Below are positions 15,645-24,988 of a stretch of 42,868 nucleotides of DNA, piece after piece (the first letter of the stretch is position 1; each line of letters starts with the position of its first letter). The stretch spans positions 1 through 42,868 of the forward strand of contig JAFRXO010000026.1 of NCBI GenBank assembly GCA_017443465.1, given 5' to 3'. The position numbers and the translations under genes were made by a program. The stretch is from Bacteroidales bacterium (GTDB lineage: Bacteria > Bacteroidota > Bacteroidia > Bacteroidales > UBA932). The notes under the pieces are model-generated. The model ran no database searches and was not told the origin of the DNA. It was given only the letters and a program-made list of their open reading frames with translations.

Positions 15645-16918
15645 TTTATCATCATTTCAAGCACTTCAGGTGCAATAGTCTCTTCGATCTTCTTGTACTC
15701 GGCCACTGCACCGGTGGTGCAATGCTGGAACATATGATTCAATCCTTCAACTACCTCGACCCGCGTTTCCGGGTTCACCGGCAATCCGGATCTCAATGCC
15801 CCGATATTGCTTTCGGGCTCCACCTGCCGGTCCTTGCTCCCGTTGAGTGCAAGAACGGGGCACTTGATCCGGTCCAGAAGCGGACGCATATCCAATGAAA
15901 GGAAATATCTCATATATGGGGTCCGAAGCTGCATGACAACCGCCTGGTAATTCTGCGCCAGGGCATCCGGAAGGCCTCTCCCGGCAGCCGAAGGCATCGG
16001 CTTGTCTGAAACGCAGGCATCAAAAGCCTCTTTCAGCAGGGACAGGTAATTCCGCACGATCTCTTCCGGTACGCCGGCTTCCGAAAGGGCAAGGGAATTC
16101 TGCCATATGAGCACTTCCGCACCGGACACAACGCCACCGGCGAGGCTGATGATGAAATCGGCATGGCCTTCTGCTGCCAGCATCATGGCGATCGATCCTC
16201 CTTCGCTGTGTCCAAGGACACCGACCCTGTCAAAACGATCCTTCAAAAGCGTGACGCCGGCAAGCGCATCCTCTTTGAAGTCCTCAGTAGTACAGTTAAC
16301 CACATCGCCCTCAGACTTTCCGATGCCGCGGTCATCATAGCGCAGAGTAGCGACCCCGGCGCGGGCGAAAGCATCAGCTATCACGGCAAAAGGCTTATGT
16401 TCAAATATTTCCTCATCACGATTCTGAAGTCCGCTGCCGGTGACCAAAATCAGGACGGGTGTCTCCCGGGTGTAATTCTCCGGCAACGTAAGGGTGCCGC
16501 TGAGAACTGCTTCACCATTAGTAAAAGTCACCTCCTCCTGAGTGTAAGGGAAAGGTCCTGCTGGAGTCTGCGGACGGTTCACCTTAGGAGCTCCCGGAGT
16601 GAGTGTCAACGGAAATGAAGTTCCTGCCTGGTTGAAAGTCCCGACCATCTTCTTCACCATCCAAAGGCCCTCATAAGTAGCTCCGGCAGAAGGAATCTTA
16701 ATTGTAACCGAGCCGGTAGAGGAACGCTCAACTTCAATGGGAATCCCTTTAGCTCCCTGGTCGGGAGAATCCATCGAAGGCTTCCCCTCATCCAGATGGA
16801 AGACAAGGGTCAGTTTCGTGCCATGGACATCGATCTTCCCGGACCAGGTCCCAGTCTGTGCACGGCTTGAAAATGCAGCGGCAAGCAGGACAAGCAGTAG
16901 CGCAATCTTCTTTCTCAT
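15632..16918 (-). CDS. Secreted alpha/beta hydrolase
   Basis: From ATG 16918 the protein is 428 residues with a signal peptide (MRKKIALLLVLLAAAFSSRAQ). An upstream in-frame extension to 17008 is not credible because it precedes the signal. An N-terminal beta domain, residues about 22-130, is followed by the hydrolase domain: LILVTGSGLQNRDEE, the elbow GHSEGG, an acid in GSKDRQVEPESN and a His in GLNHMFQH. This is the arrangement of the dipeptidyl-peptidase-like/BAAT-type secreted hydrolases common in Bacteroidetes. A TATATTCG near-match box at 16924-16931 may drive it. Confidence 0.85.
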   Translation of the reverse strand: MRKKIALLLVLLAAAFSSRAQTGTWSGKIDVHGTKLTLVFHLDEGKPSMDSPDQGAKGIPIEVERSSTGSVTIKIPSAGATYEGLWMVKKMVGTFNQAGTSFPLTLTPGAPKVNRPQTPAGPFPYTQEEVTFTNGEAVLSGTLTLPENYTRETPVLILVTGSGLQNRDEEIFEHKPFAVIADAFARAGVATLRYDDRGIGKSEGDVVNCTTEDFKEDALAGVTLLKDRFDRVGVLGHSEGGSIAMMLAAEGHADFIISLAGGVVSGAEVLIWQNSLALSEAGVPEEIVRNYLSLLKEAFDACVSDKPMPSAAGRGLPDALAQNYQAVVMQLRTPYMRYFLSLDMRPLLDRIKCPVLALNGSKDRQVEPESNIGALRSGLPVNPETRVEVVEGLNHMFQHCTTGAVAEYKKIEETIAPEVLEMMIKWIL

Positions 16919-16943
16919 ACTGACGAATATAATAAATAGTTCG

Positions 16944-16951
16944 TATTTTTG
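16944..16951 (+). promoter_or_regulatory. -7 box for the DUF4954 gene
   Basis: TATTTTTG, a full match to TAnnTTTG, lies 17 bases before ATG 16969 in the divergent gap between the secreted hydrolase and the DUF4954 gene. No good -33 TTTG was found. Confidence 0.5.
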
Positions 16952-16968
16952 TCCCACAAACAAGACAT

Positions 16969-18954
16969 ATGCAGTACAGGAATCTAACGACATCTGAAAT
17001 ATCATCACTGGAAGCCTCTGGATGCACGGCCAGGGACTGGTCCCGTGTACTTACTTCGGCAAAGAGCCTCGACGCATCGCGTTTCAGCTGCGTAAACTTC
17101 ATAGGCGAAGTACACTTCGGTTCATTTGACAAGGACTTCAGCTTCCCCGGTAACGTCATCAAACCGGCAGGGATCCGGAATGCGACGCTGGGCAACGTGA
17201 CGGTACATGACAACTGCCTCATAGAGAACATTTCAAACTACATCTCCAATTACGAGATCGGAGAGGGATCATGCATCGAAAACGTCGACCTGATGTATGT
17301 CGACGGAGAAAGCACATTCGGCAACGGCGTTGAAGTTTCCGTCATGAGCGAGACCGGAGGCCGCGAAGTACGTATCCACGAAAGGCTGGGTGCACAGATG
17401 GCATATGTCCTGACCATCTACCGTCACCGTCCTGAGCTGGTCTCCCGCCTGAACGCCCTGGCGACAGCATATGCCTCTTCCAGGAAGAGTTCAACGGGAG
17501 TCGTCGGAAGTCATGTCACCATACGTAACACCCGCTACATCAACGGAGTCCGGATCGGAGACCATGCTGTAGTCAGCGGCGCCAGCCGGTTGCGGAACGG
17601 GACGATCGTGAGCAACGGAACGGCTCCGGTGTGCATCGGTCACGGAGTTATTGCAGACGATTTCATCATATGCAGCGGTTCCTCCATCGAGGACAACACC
17701 ACGATATGCCGCTGTTTCATAGGCCAGAGCTGCCATTTCGGGCATGGTTACAGTGCGACCGATTCCCTGTTTTTCTCCAACTGCCAAGGCGAAAACGGAG
17801 AGGCATGCGCCATCTTTGCAGGCCCGTTCACCGTCACCCATCACAAGAGCACCCTGCTGATAGCAGGCATGTTCTCGTTCATGAACGCCGGGAGCGGCTC
17901 CAACCAGAGCAACCATATGTACAAGTTGGGTCCCATCCACCAGGGAATCCTGGAACGCGGGGCCAAGACGGCTTCGGATTCCTACATCCTGTGGCCTTCC
18001 CGCGTCGGAGCCTTCTCCCTTGTGATGGGACGTCACGTAACTCATTCCGACACCACCAACCTTCCGTTTTCATACCTAATCGAACAGCAGAACACGACAT
18101 ATCTGGCGCCAGGAGTGAATCTCAGGAGTGTGGGCACAATCCGGGATGCCCAGAAATGGCCCAAAAGGGACGCCCGCAAGGATCCCGACCGCCTTGACTG
18201 CATAAACTACAATCTTCTGAGCCCATTCACCATCCAGAAGATGATCAAGGGCATCAAGCTGCTCCACAACCTGCAGTATTCCTCAGGCGAACTGTCAGAC
18301 GAATATGCCTATCACAGCACGAAAATCAAGAACAGTTCTCTTAAGAAGGGCCTTGAGCTTTACAGGACGGCTATCATCAAGTTCTTGGGCAACTCATTGA
18401 TCAAGAGGCTGGAACATCTCCCCTCCGGAGCATCTGACAAGGAAATACAAGATGCGATGAAGCCAGACACCACCATCGGGACCGGGCACTGGGTGGACCT
18501 GAGCGGCATGATAGCCCCGAAATCCGTGATAGAGGACGTAATGAGCCGGATCGAAAGCGGCGAGATCGGTTCAATCGATGAGATCAACTCCACCTTTGCC
18601 GAAATCCACAGGAATTACTACACATATGAATGGACCTGGGCATATGACGAATATAAGGACTTCTTCGGAATCGATCCCGTAACGATAACCGCCGCCGATG
18701 TCATCTCAATCGTAGAGCAGTGGAAAGAGGCAGTCATCGGCCTAGACAAAACCATATATGAAGATGCACGCAAGGAATTCAGCCTGGCGTCAATGACCGG
18801 CTTCGGAGCCGACGGGACCAAAGAAGACAAGGAGATGGATTTTGAACAGGTCCGCGGAGACTTCGAATCAAATGCCTTTGTTACAGCTGTCCAGGAGCAT
18901 ATCAAAGCCAAGGAAGCACTCGGCAACGAACTGATTTCCAGATTGTCCCGATAA
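16969..18954 (+). CDS. DUF4954 left-handed beta-helix protein
   Basis: This 661-residue protein matches the Bacteroidetes DUF4954 family along its length, beginning MQYRNLTTSEISSLEASGC. Residues about 70-370 consist of hexapeptide-like turns (IGDHAVVSGASRL, IGHGVIADDFIICSGSSI, CRCFIGQSCHFGHGYSATDS), the left-handed beta-helix seen in sugar O-acyltransferases and nucleotidyltransferases. GPFTVTHHKSTLLIAGMFSFMNAGSGSNQSNHMYKLGP is the most conserved block, and a helical tail of about 250 residues follows. The biochemical activity is not known to me. No signal peptide is present, so it is cytoplasmic. The start is in a CATATG hexamer. Confidence 0.88.
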   Translation: MQYRNLTTSEISSLEASGCTARDWSRVLTSAKSLDASRFSCVNFIGEVHFGSFDKDFSFPGNVIKPAGIRNATLGNVTVHDNCLIENISNYISNYEIGEGSCIENVDLMYVDGESTFGNGVEVSVMSETGGREVRIHERLGAQMAYVLTIYRHRPELVSRLNALATAYASSRKSSTGVVGSHVTIRNTRYINGVRIGDHAVVSGASRLRNGTIVSNGTAPVCIGHGVIADDFIICSGSSIEDNTTICRCFIGQSCHFGHGYSATDSLFFSNCQGENGEACAIFAGPFTVTHHKSTLLIAGMFSFMNAGSGSNQSNHMYKLGPIHQGILERGAKTASDSYILWPSRVGAFSLVMGRHVTHSDTTNLPFSYLIEQQNTTYLAPGVNLRSVGTIRDAQKWPKRDARKDPDRLDCINYNLLSPFTIQKMIKGIKLLHNLQYSSGELSDEYAYHSTKIKNSSLKKGLELYRTAIIKFLGNSLIKRLEHLPSGASDKEIQDAMKPDTTIGTGHWVDLSGMIAPKSVIEDVMSRIESGEIGSIDEINSTFAEIHRNYYTYEWTWAYDEYKDFFGIDPVTITAADVISIVEQWKEAVIGLDKTIYEDARKEFSLASMTGFGADGTKEDKEMDFEQVRGDFESNAFVTAVQEHIKAKEALGNELISRLSR

Positions 18955-18961
18955 AGGATCT

Positions 18962-19239
18962 TTATTTCTCCCTGACACTTTTCCCGCTGATGTGTTCGGG
19001 GGTGAATTCAAGGACAAGGGCGCGCGGACCGCATCCAGCTTGTGCCCTTCCCGGGCGCAGTGGAAGTAAATCTTCCCGCCAACCGAAACGAAATTGAGTG
19101 GAACCGCATATGGATAGCCTCCGTCACCGATGACGGAAAGGAATCCCCTGTAGGCGGTGTCAAGTATCCTCATGCACTCATCCTGAGGCAGTTCCTGTTT
19201 GAACCGGCGCATCGGCCGGAATGCTGTTCCCTGGTCCAT
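18962..19239 (-). pseudogene. PPOX/NimA-like flavoprotein, internal deletion with frameshift
   Basis: The frame from 19239 reads MRRFKQELPQDECMRIL, then YPYAVPLNFVSVGGKIYFH and CAREGHKLDAVR. This is the first half of a pyridoxamine 5'-phosphate oxidase-fold NimA-type protein. Right after that the match stops. A different frame of the same strand then gives ALVLEFTPEHISGKSVREK and a stop at 18962-18964, which is the family's usual C-terminus. The middle of roughly 60-70 residues is missing and the two ends are out of frame at about 19021-19026. This is a clean internal deletion rather than slow decay. Confidence 0.8.
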
Positions 19240-19250
19240 CCGGCTGAGTG

Positions 19251-19445
19251 CTACCTCTTGTAATTGTCTTTGTCCTTTGTGATTATCGGCTTGCCGTCGG
19301 AATCAAGCAGAGGGGTAAGTCCTCCGCCATAACCGCGGTGCACAAAGAGATAATTCACTCCGGTTTCCCTGTCGACTACTACGAGCGCATCTGTAAACAA
19401 ATTCAGGCTATCCTTTCCCTGGATATCAAATCTGTCAAGTGCCAT
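19251..19445 (-). CDS. DUF6440 family protein
   Basis: A 64-residue protein that contains VVVDRETGVNYLFVHRGYG, GLTPLLDSDGKPI and a short charged tail, matching DUF6440, whose members have about this length. The function is unknown. It ends 12 bases before the PPOX-like pseudogene on the same strand and has its own promoter box (19464-19471). The ATG lies in a CATATG hexamer. Confidence 0.85.
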   Translation of the reverse strand: MALDRFDIQGKDSLNLFTDALVVVDRETGVNYLFVHRGYGGGLTPLLDSDGKPIITKDKDNYKR

Positions 19446-19463
19446 ATGTGATAAGTGTTTTTA

Positions 19464-19471
19464 CAAATATA
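19464..19471 (-). promoter_or_regulatory. -7 box for the DUF6440 gene
   Basis: It reads TATATTTG on the minus strand, 18 bases ahead of ATG 19445. It is back to back with the box of the sialidase-like gene on the other strand. Confidence 0.55.
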
Positions 19472-19497
19472 ACATTTCCGGGTAAACTAATCATTCG

Positions 19498-19505
19498 TAT
19501 ATTTG
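19498..19505 (+). promoter_or_regulatory. -7 box for the sialidase-like gene
   Basis: TATATTTG on the plus strand predicts a leader of about 27 nt before ATG 19536. It also shows that the TTG at 19503, which would extend the frame, overlaps the promoter and is not the start. Confidence 0.6.
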
Positions 19506-19535
19506 TCAAAAGCCACATTATTTTTCAATAACCAT

Positions 19536-20651
19536 ATGCGTAAATTCTTGTATGTCATCGCAGTGTTATCCGCTTCATTCCTCTCAGCGGCGCAAGATTA
19601 CAGGCCCAACCTTCCATGGGCTGACATCTCCGGCCAGACGGAACGCCATGTTATAATAGCCCGGGGCACTCCGGACCTCTATAACGGCCATCCGACAACC
19701 CTGCTTCTCGAGGATGGCAAGACAATGCTCTGCACGTGGTCCAAAGGCCATGGCGGAGTAGCGGCTTTCATTGGATTCAGCCACGATTCAGGCCTCACCT
19801 GGGACGTCCAGGACGCCCCCAAAGAGTGGGAAGGCCTCGTAAACTGCCCGAGCATATACCAGATGGAAGACAAGTCAGGCAAGAAGCGCATCTTTGTTTT
19901 CGCCACTGTCTCAAGCGGCCGCCCATATCGGGACATGGGATATTCCTGCAGTGATGACGGGGGCAGGACATGGAGCCGTGTCAAGATACTTGGCAAACCA
20001 TGCGTCATGGCTTTTACCAGCATCGTCCGCTTGAAAAACGGAGACTACCTCGGCCTGTACCACAGCCGCGGAGACGAAAAGTATCCCCTGAAACTCTGGC
20101 AGGCAGTCTCGCATGACGGAGGCCTGAACTGGGATGAATCCACACTCGTCGGCGAGTATGCGGGGAAATCTCCATGCGAGCCATGCGGCTTCTACTCACC
20201 CGACGGCAAGACCATCCTCTGCCTGGCAAGGGAGAACCAGCGCAAGGGATGTGCCCTTATGATGACCTCAAAAGATGAGGGAAAGACCTGGAGTCCACTC
20301 ACAGAGACCCCCTGGGGCCTTACCGGTGACCGTCATCAGGCACTTTACCTGCCGGACGGAAGGATTATCTCGGTCTTCCGCGACATGGCCTTGAACAGTC
20401 CCACTAAAGGGCATTTCGTAGCCTGGGTCGGCACATGGGCTGACATTATCGACGGCAGGTCCGGACAGTACAAAGTCAAGCTGCTCCACAGCTACGCAGG
20501 TCCTGACTGCGGTTATCCCGGCCTGGAACTCCTCCCGGACGGAACGATAGCCGCCACGACATACATCAAATACAACCCAGGAGACGAGAAACATTCCGTA
20601 GTGTCAGTCCGCTTCAAGATCGACGAACTGGACGCACTGTTCAAGAAATAA
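19536..20651 (+). CDS. Sialidase-like secreted protein (BNR/Asp-box repeats)
   Basis: A 371-residue protein with a signal peptide (MRKFLYVIAVLSASFLSAAQ). It has four Asp-box-type repeats S-x-D-x-G-x-T/N-W: SHDSGLTWD, SDDGGRTWS, SHDGGLNWD and SKDEGKTWS. These define the six-bladed sialidase propeller fold. RGTPDLYNGHPTTLLLEDGKTML near the start and RHQALYLPDGRIISVFRD further on are in the position of the arginines that bind the acid group of the sugar. It may be an exo-sialidase or another glycosidase of this fold. Start 19536 is set by the promoter and the signal peptide. Confidence 0.8.
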   Translation: MRKFLYVIAVLSASFLSAAQDYRPNLPWADISGQTERHVIIARGTPDLYNGHPTTLLLEDGKTMLCTWSKGHGGVAAFIGFSHDSGLTWDVQDAPKEWEGLVNCPSIYQMEDKSGKKRIFVFATVSSGRPYRDMGYSCSDDGGRTWSRVKILGKPCVMAFTSIVRLKNGDYLGLYHSRGDEKYPLKLWQAVSHDGGLNWDESTLVGEYAGKSPCEPCGFYSPDGKTILCLARENQRKGCALMMTSKDEGKTWSPLTETPWGLTGDRHQALYLPDGRIISVFRDMALNSPTKGHFVAWVGTWADIIDGRSGQYKVKLLHSYAGPDCGYPGLELLPDGTIAATTYIKYNPGDEKHSVVSVRFKIDELDALFKK

Positions 20652-20686
20652 ACGGCCAGGCAACGGTGATTACCGTACGCCCGCGA

Positions 20687-21301
20687 TCATAGGAGCTCCT
20701 GGATACTCTGCTCCATCTGTTCGGGTGAAACGGTGGGCTCGAAACGGGCGACTACGTTGCCTTTCCTGTCGACAAGGAACTTGGTGAAATTCCACTTGAT
20801 GTCGGGATTCGAGGCATAGTCAGGGTTGGACCGTGAGAGCATCTTGTCCATGAACTGGCCTCTTTCACTGTCTCCGAAACCTGCAAAGGGTTTCTCGGAA
20901 TAGAGCCATTTGAATATCGGCGTGGCATTCTCACCGTTAACTTCCACCTTGTCCATCAAAGGGAATGTAACACCGTAATTGAGGCGGCAGAATTCAGCTA
21001 TCTCTTCATTGGTCCCGGGTTCCTGATGCCCGAACTGATCGCACGGGAAACCTATGACTACCAGGCCTTTATCCTTATATTTCTGATACAGTGCCTCGAG
21101 CCCGTCGTACTGAGGTGTGAAGCCGCATTTGGAGGCTGTGTTGACGATCAGCAGGACATTTCCCTTATAAGAGGAAAAGGCGACACCGTCACCAGAATTG
21201 GATACAGCTGTGAATCCGTACAGGGGCGAAGAAGTCCTCGAATTGCATGCAGTGAAAAGGATGGCAAGCGCTGCCACGACCAGGAGAATATTCTTTTTCA
21301 T
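20687..21301 (-). CDS. Glutathione peroxidase-family thiol peroxidase (lipoprotein)
   Basis: From ATG 21301 the protein is 204 residues with a lipoprotein signal (Cys 19), so it is probably held on the periplasmic face or surface. The peroxidatic Cys is C59 in NTASKCGFTPQY. The Gln and Trp of the active site are in FPCDQFGHQEPG and IKWNFTKFLVD. The second Cys, in FPCDQ, suggests thioredoxin-type recycling, as in most bacterial members. It reduces hydrogen peroxide or organic peroxides. The alternative ATG at 21310 would lie only about five bases from the likely start of transcription. Confidence 0.93.
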   Translation of the reverse strand: MKKNILLVVAALAILFTACNSRTSSPLYGFTAVSNSGDGVAFSSYKGNVLLIVNTASKCGFTPQYDGLEALYQKYKDKGLVVIGFPCDQFGHQEPGTNEEIAEFCRLNYGVTFPLMDKVEVNGENATPIFKWLYSEKPFAGFGDSERGQFMDKMLSRSNPDYASNPDIKWNFTKFLVDRKGNVVARFEPTVSPEQMEQSIQELL

Positions 21302-21322
21302 ATGACTCATAGGTTTGATTTA

Positions 21323-21330
21323 CAAATATA
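21323..21330 (-). promoter_or_regulatory. -7 box for the glutathione peroxidase gene
   Basis: It reads TATATTTG on the minus strand, with about 21 bases to ATG 21301. Confidence 0.55.
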
Positions 21331-21360
21331 TGCATTATTCCACTTTTCTCCTTAATTTCA

Positions 21361-21368
21361 TATCTTTG
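21361..21368 (+). promoter_or_regulatory. -7 box for the GH105 gene
   Basis: TATCTTTG matches TAnnTTTG and gives a leader of about 50 nt to ATG 21424. It is divergent from the peroxidase promoter. Confidence 0.5.
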
Positions 21369-21423
21369 TGTCTGGACGGACATTTACACGTTCTGCTTCG
21401 AAGAATATTAAGCGATTTTGCAT

Positions 21424-22605
21424 ATGAAAAGAATGCTTCTAATACTGCTCTGCAGCCTCTTTCCGCTAATTACATATGCTCAGGTAACAGAGGAGGACCA
21501 GTATTTCAAGGTAGATTATATCCAGTCACTTATGAAGAAAGTGACTGACTGGCAGCTGAATCATCTCGTATTCGAATCCGGTGGCGGCCTGGGAAACATG
21601 GAAAAGGTCCGCAATGACGGATGGATCCGGGGAACGCTGTACGTGGGAGTCATGGCTACCTACCAGTCAACCGGGGATCCGAAATATCTTAAGGCTTGCA
21701 AGGATTTCGCAGCGGGCAACGGATATAAAATTGGTCCGATTACAAGGCATGCGGATCATCAGACTGTCGGACAAGTCTATCTAGAACTGTATGACATTGA
21801 GCAAGATGAGAAGTACATAAAGGACCTGAAAGATGCCTTTGACCTGATGTACAACGAGCCGAAACGCGGCCCGGTCGCCGGCTGGAGCAAGAGCCTGAAC
21901 TGGAGCTGGAGCGACGCATTGTTCATGGCACCACCGTCCATAGCCAGATTATATAAGAACACCAGGGACGAAAAATACATCGATCTCCTGAATATGTATT
22001 ATTGGGATACATATGATTACCTGTATGATAAGAAGGAGCACCTTTTCTACAGGGATGACAGGTACATATACTCGAAGGACGGGAAAGCGAAAACCATGTC
22101 CGGGAAAAAGGTCTTCTGGCTCAGGGGCAATGCATGGGTCATCGGCGGACTGGCCAGGGTCCTTGACAACCTGACCCCGAAAGACAAGGGCTATGACAAG
22201 TTCCTGGCCCTGTACAAAGAAATGGCTGACAGATTCCTCGAATTACAGCAGATCGACGGCCTGTGGAGGCCTAGCATGCTTGAACCTAAGCAATTCCCCG
22301 AAAAAGAGACCAGTGGTAGCAGCTTCGCCTGTTTCGCCCTCGCATGGGGCCTGAACAAGGGAATCCTGGACAAGGAGAAATTCCTGGTCCCGACGATGAG
22401 GGCATGGCAGAGCCTTACTGAATGTGTCGATTCGGAAGGGATGCTGAGATGGGTCCAGCTGACAGGTCATGACCCCCAGCACATCAAATCTACCGACACG
22501 ATGGAATACGGCGTAGGCGCTTTCCTCCTGGCAGCACGTGAGATGTACAAAATGGCCTTCATCAATTCTGTCTCGAAACGGTACCGCGAAGACAGCATAT
22601 TCTGA
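21424..22605 (+). CDS. GH105 family unsaturated glucuronyl/galacturonyl hydrolase
   Basis: The protein is 393 residues with a signal peptide ending near TYAQ. The (alpha/alpha)6-barrel family GH105 (YteR-like) is recognisable from DGWIRGTLYVGVMATYQSTGD, LNWSWSDALFMAPPSIARLY with the likely catalytic Asp 164, and KVFWLRGNAWVIGGLARVL. These enzymes remove the unsaturated uronic acid left at the end of an oligosaccharide by a polysaccharide lyase. Two lyase-like proteins are encoded at 26.2-29.3 kb, which fits a joint pathway. It acts in the periplasm. The start codon sits in CATATG. Confidence 0.9.
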   Translation: MKRMLLILLCSLFPLITYAQVTEEDQYFKVDYIQSLMKKVTDWQLNHLVFESGGGLGNMEKVRNDGWIRGTLYVGVMATYQSTGDPKYLKACKDFAAGNGYKIGPITRHADHQTVGQVYLELYDIEQDEKYIKDLKDAFDLMYNEPKRGPVAGWSKSLNWSWSDALFMAPPSIARLYKNTRDEKYIDLLNMYYWDTYDYLYDKKEHLFYRDDRYIYSKDGKAKTMSGKKVFWLRGNAWVIGGLARVLDNLTPKDKGYDKFLALYKEMADRFLELQQIDGLWRPSMLEPKQFPEKETSGSSFACFALAWGLNKGILDKEKFLVPTMRAWQSLTECVDSEGMLRWVQLTGHDPQHIKSTDTMEYGVGAFLLAAREMYKMAFINSVSKRYREDSIF

Positions 22606-22721
22606 TTGATCCTGCCTGAAGCGCAGTAATTTGGAAAGTAAGGAATTAATCACTTACTTTGTCTAGAGACGGGAAGGAACCCGTCCAAAGCTTAACTTAT
22701 GCAAATAATTCACCTGTTGCC

Positions 22722-23645
22722 ATGAAAAGAATCAGAGTTTTCGCCCCGGCTTCCATCGCAAACCTGGGCTGTGGCTTCGACATTATGGGCCTCGCCCTCG
22801 ACGAAGTCGGTGATATCCTTGAGATTACACTGAGCGAAGGTGATGGCCTCACTATAAAGAACGAATCGGGAGTGCCCCTTCCGGACGATATAGAGCAGAA
22901 TGTCATTACCCCCGTCGTCCGCAAGTTCATGGAGATGACAGGGAACAAAGCACAGGTTGACGTCGTCATCCAGAAGAAGATCTATCCGGGATCCGGAATC
23001 GGTTCATCCTCAGCATCCAGCGCAGCCGCAGCAGTGGGAATGAATGCCCTCTACGGAGAGCCGCTCAGCGAAGAAGACGTAGTCATATGCGCAATGGAGG
23101 GAGAGAACCTCGCCAGCGGCGGATATCACGCTGACAACGCCGCTCCGGCAGTCATGGGAGGAATAGTCCTGATCAGGGGTTACGAGCCTCTCGACATAAT
23201 CAAGCTCCCTGTCCCCGGAGACTTCTATTGCTCAGTGATCCATCCCAAACTGGTCGTTTCCACCAAGGAGGCCAGAAGCATACTCCCGAAGAAAGTCCCC
23301 CTCCATGATGCAATAACCCAGTGGGGAAATGTAGGAGGCCTGGTCGCAGGCCTGTGCAGCGGGAACATCGGACTAGTCGGACGGAGCATGAGGGACACGA
23401 TAGCCGAGCCCTACAGGAAGGACTTCATCCCGGGCTTCGATGAACTCCGCGAGAAAGTCCTTGCGACAGGCGCCCTCGCGATGAACATCGCCGGATCAGG
23501 CCCGTCAGTCTTCTCGCTTGCATCCAGGAACGACATCGCCAAGAAGGCAGGCCAGGTGATGAACAGGCACTTCGATGCCCTCGGGATCCCCTACGAGAGC
23601 TATGTAGTCAAAGTGTCCAACAAGGGTACAAGGCTGATTGCTTAA
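22722..23645 (+). CDS. thrB: Homoserine kinase (ThrB)
   Basis: ThrB phosphorylates homoserine in threonine synthesis. From ATG 22722 (MKRIRVFAPASIANLGCGFD) it is 307 residues, normal for the GHMP kinase family. The ATP-binding glycine/serine loop is GSGIGSSSASSAAAAVG, and the C-terminal GHMP motif is MNIAGSGPSVFSL. The frame could be extended back to 22659, but that adds no conserved sequence. thrC follows after 20 bases. The fused aspartokinase/homoserine dehydrogenase gene usual upstream in Bacteroidetes is not in the window. A 6-bp hairpin (GACGGG/CCCGTC) lies at about 22668-22685. Confidence 0.95.
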   Translation: MKRIRVFAPASIANLGCGFDIMGLALDEVGDILEITLSEGDGLTIKNESGVPLPDDIEQNVITPVVRKFMEMTGNKAQVDVVIQKKIYPGSGIGSSSASSAAAAVGMNALYGEPLSEEDVVICAMEGENLASGGYHADNAAPAVMGGIVLIRGYEPLDIIKLPVPGDFYCSVIHPKLVVSTKEARSILPKKVPLHDAITQWGNVGGLVAGLCSGNIGLVGRSMRDTIAEPYRKDFIPGFDELREKVLATGALAMNIAGSGPSVFSLASRNDIAKKAGQVMNRHFDALGIPYESYVVKVSNKGTRLIA

Positions 23646-23665
23646 AACTTAGACATGCCAATCTC

Positions 23666-24982
23666 ATGAACTACTACAGCACTGGCAAAGCATCTCCTCC
23701 GGTTGACCTGAGGACTGCGGTAGTGCATTCCCTCGCACCTGACAAAGGCCTCTACATGCCCGAGAGGATTCCGGCTCTCCCCTCCTCGTTCTTCGAGGAA
23801 ATACCGCATATGTCCCTTGTGGAGATTGGGCAGAATGTGGCTTTTGCCCTGTTCGGAGAAGATGTCCCGAAAGCAGACCTCGACAGGATAGTCAGGGAAG
23901 CTCTCACCTTTGACTGCCCGATCGTACCGGTAGAAAAGGATATCTACGCACTGGAGCTCTTCCATGGGCCGACACTTGCATTCAAGGATGTAGGAGCCAG
24001 GTTCATGGCAAAACTCCTGGGGTACCTCCTTTCTCACGGCACAGCTTCACAGGGAGGCGAAGTGAATGTACTGGTCGCAACCTCCGGAGACACCGGAAGC
24101 GCCATCGCAAACGGATTCCTGGGAGTTGAAGGCATACACGTCTGGGTCCTCTATCCCAGCGGCAGGGTAAGTCCGATGCAGGAGAGCCAGTTCACCACCC
24201 TCGGAGGCAACATCACCGCCGTCGAGGTGAACGGATCATTCGATGACTGCCAGGCGCTCGTCAAAGCCGCATTCATGGACAAAGAGCTGAACAGCAGGAT
24301 GTTCCTGACCTCAGCCAACTCCATCAACCTTGCAAGGTTGCTTCCTCAGTCGTTCTACTACTTCGGAGCATATGCAAGCCTCCGCAGGCAGGGACGCAGC
24401 GAAGACGTAGTCATATGCGTGCCCTCCGGAAACTTCGGGAACATATGCTCAGGACTGATTGCCAAGAGGATGGGACTGCCCGTCAGCAGGTTCATCGCCG
24501 CGAACAATTCGAACGACGTATTCTTCCAGTACCTCCGGAGCGGAAAATATTCTCCACGCCCGTCGGTTACTACATATGCCAACGCAATGGACGTGGGCGC
24601 ACCCAGCAATTTCGCAAGGATCCTGGACCTGTACGGGTACAGCCACGAAAGGATCACTGAAGACATCGAAGGAGGAGTAGTCTCTGACAGCCAGATACTT
24701 TCTACCATACGCGAATGCTGGAAGAAGAACTCCTACCTCCTCGACCCGCACGGAGCATGCGGCTACAAAGTCCTGTCCGAAGGGCTTAGGCCCGGAGAAG
24801 TCGGCGTCTTCCTGGAGACAGCTCATCCCGCCAAATTCCTCTCCACCGTCAAGGATGCCATCCGGGAAGATGTTCCCATCCCGGAAAGACTGCTTGCATT
24901 CTCCAGGGGAAAGAAAGTGAGTGTCCCTCTCGAAAACGACTTCAACGCTTTCAAGAAGACACTTTTGGACAGCCTGAAATAG
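23666..24982 (+). CDS. thrC: Threonine synthase (ThrC)
   Basis: ThrC turns O-phosphohomoserine into threonine with a PLP cofactor. It is 438 residues, in the normal range. The N-terminal block MNYYSTGKASPPVDLRTAV, the PLP lysine K107 in FHGPTLAFKDVGARF, the phosphate-binding VATSGDTGSAIANGF, and CVPSGNFGNICSGL are all present. It lies 20 bases after thrB, so the two form an operon. The gene ends seven bases before the convergent DUF5009 gene. Confidence 0.96.
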   Translation: MNYYSTGKASPPVDLRTAVVHSLAPDKGLYMPERIPALPSSFFEEIPHMSLVEIGQNVAFALFGEDVPKADLDRIVREALTFDCPIVPVEKDIYALELFHGPTLAFKDVGARFMAKLLGYLLSHGTASQGGEVNVLVATSGDTGSAIANGFLGVEGIHVWVLYPSGRVSPMQESQFTTLGGNITAVEVNGSFDDCQALVKAAFMDKELNSRMFLTSANSINLARLLPQSFYYFGAYASLRRQGRSEDVVICVPSGNFGNICSGLIAKRMGLPVSRFIAANNSNDVFFQYLRSGKYSPRPSVTTYANAMDVGAPSNFARILDLYGYSHERITEDIEGGVVSDSQILSTIRECWKKNSYLLDPHGACGYKVLSEGLRPGEVGVFLETAHPAKFLSTVKDAIREDVPIPERLLAFSRGKKVSVPLENDFNAFKKTLLDSLK

Positions 24983-24988
24983 CCATAG

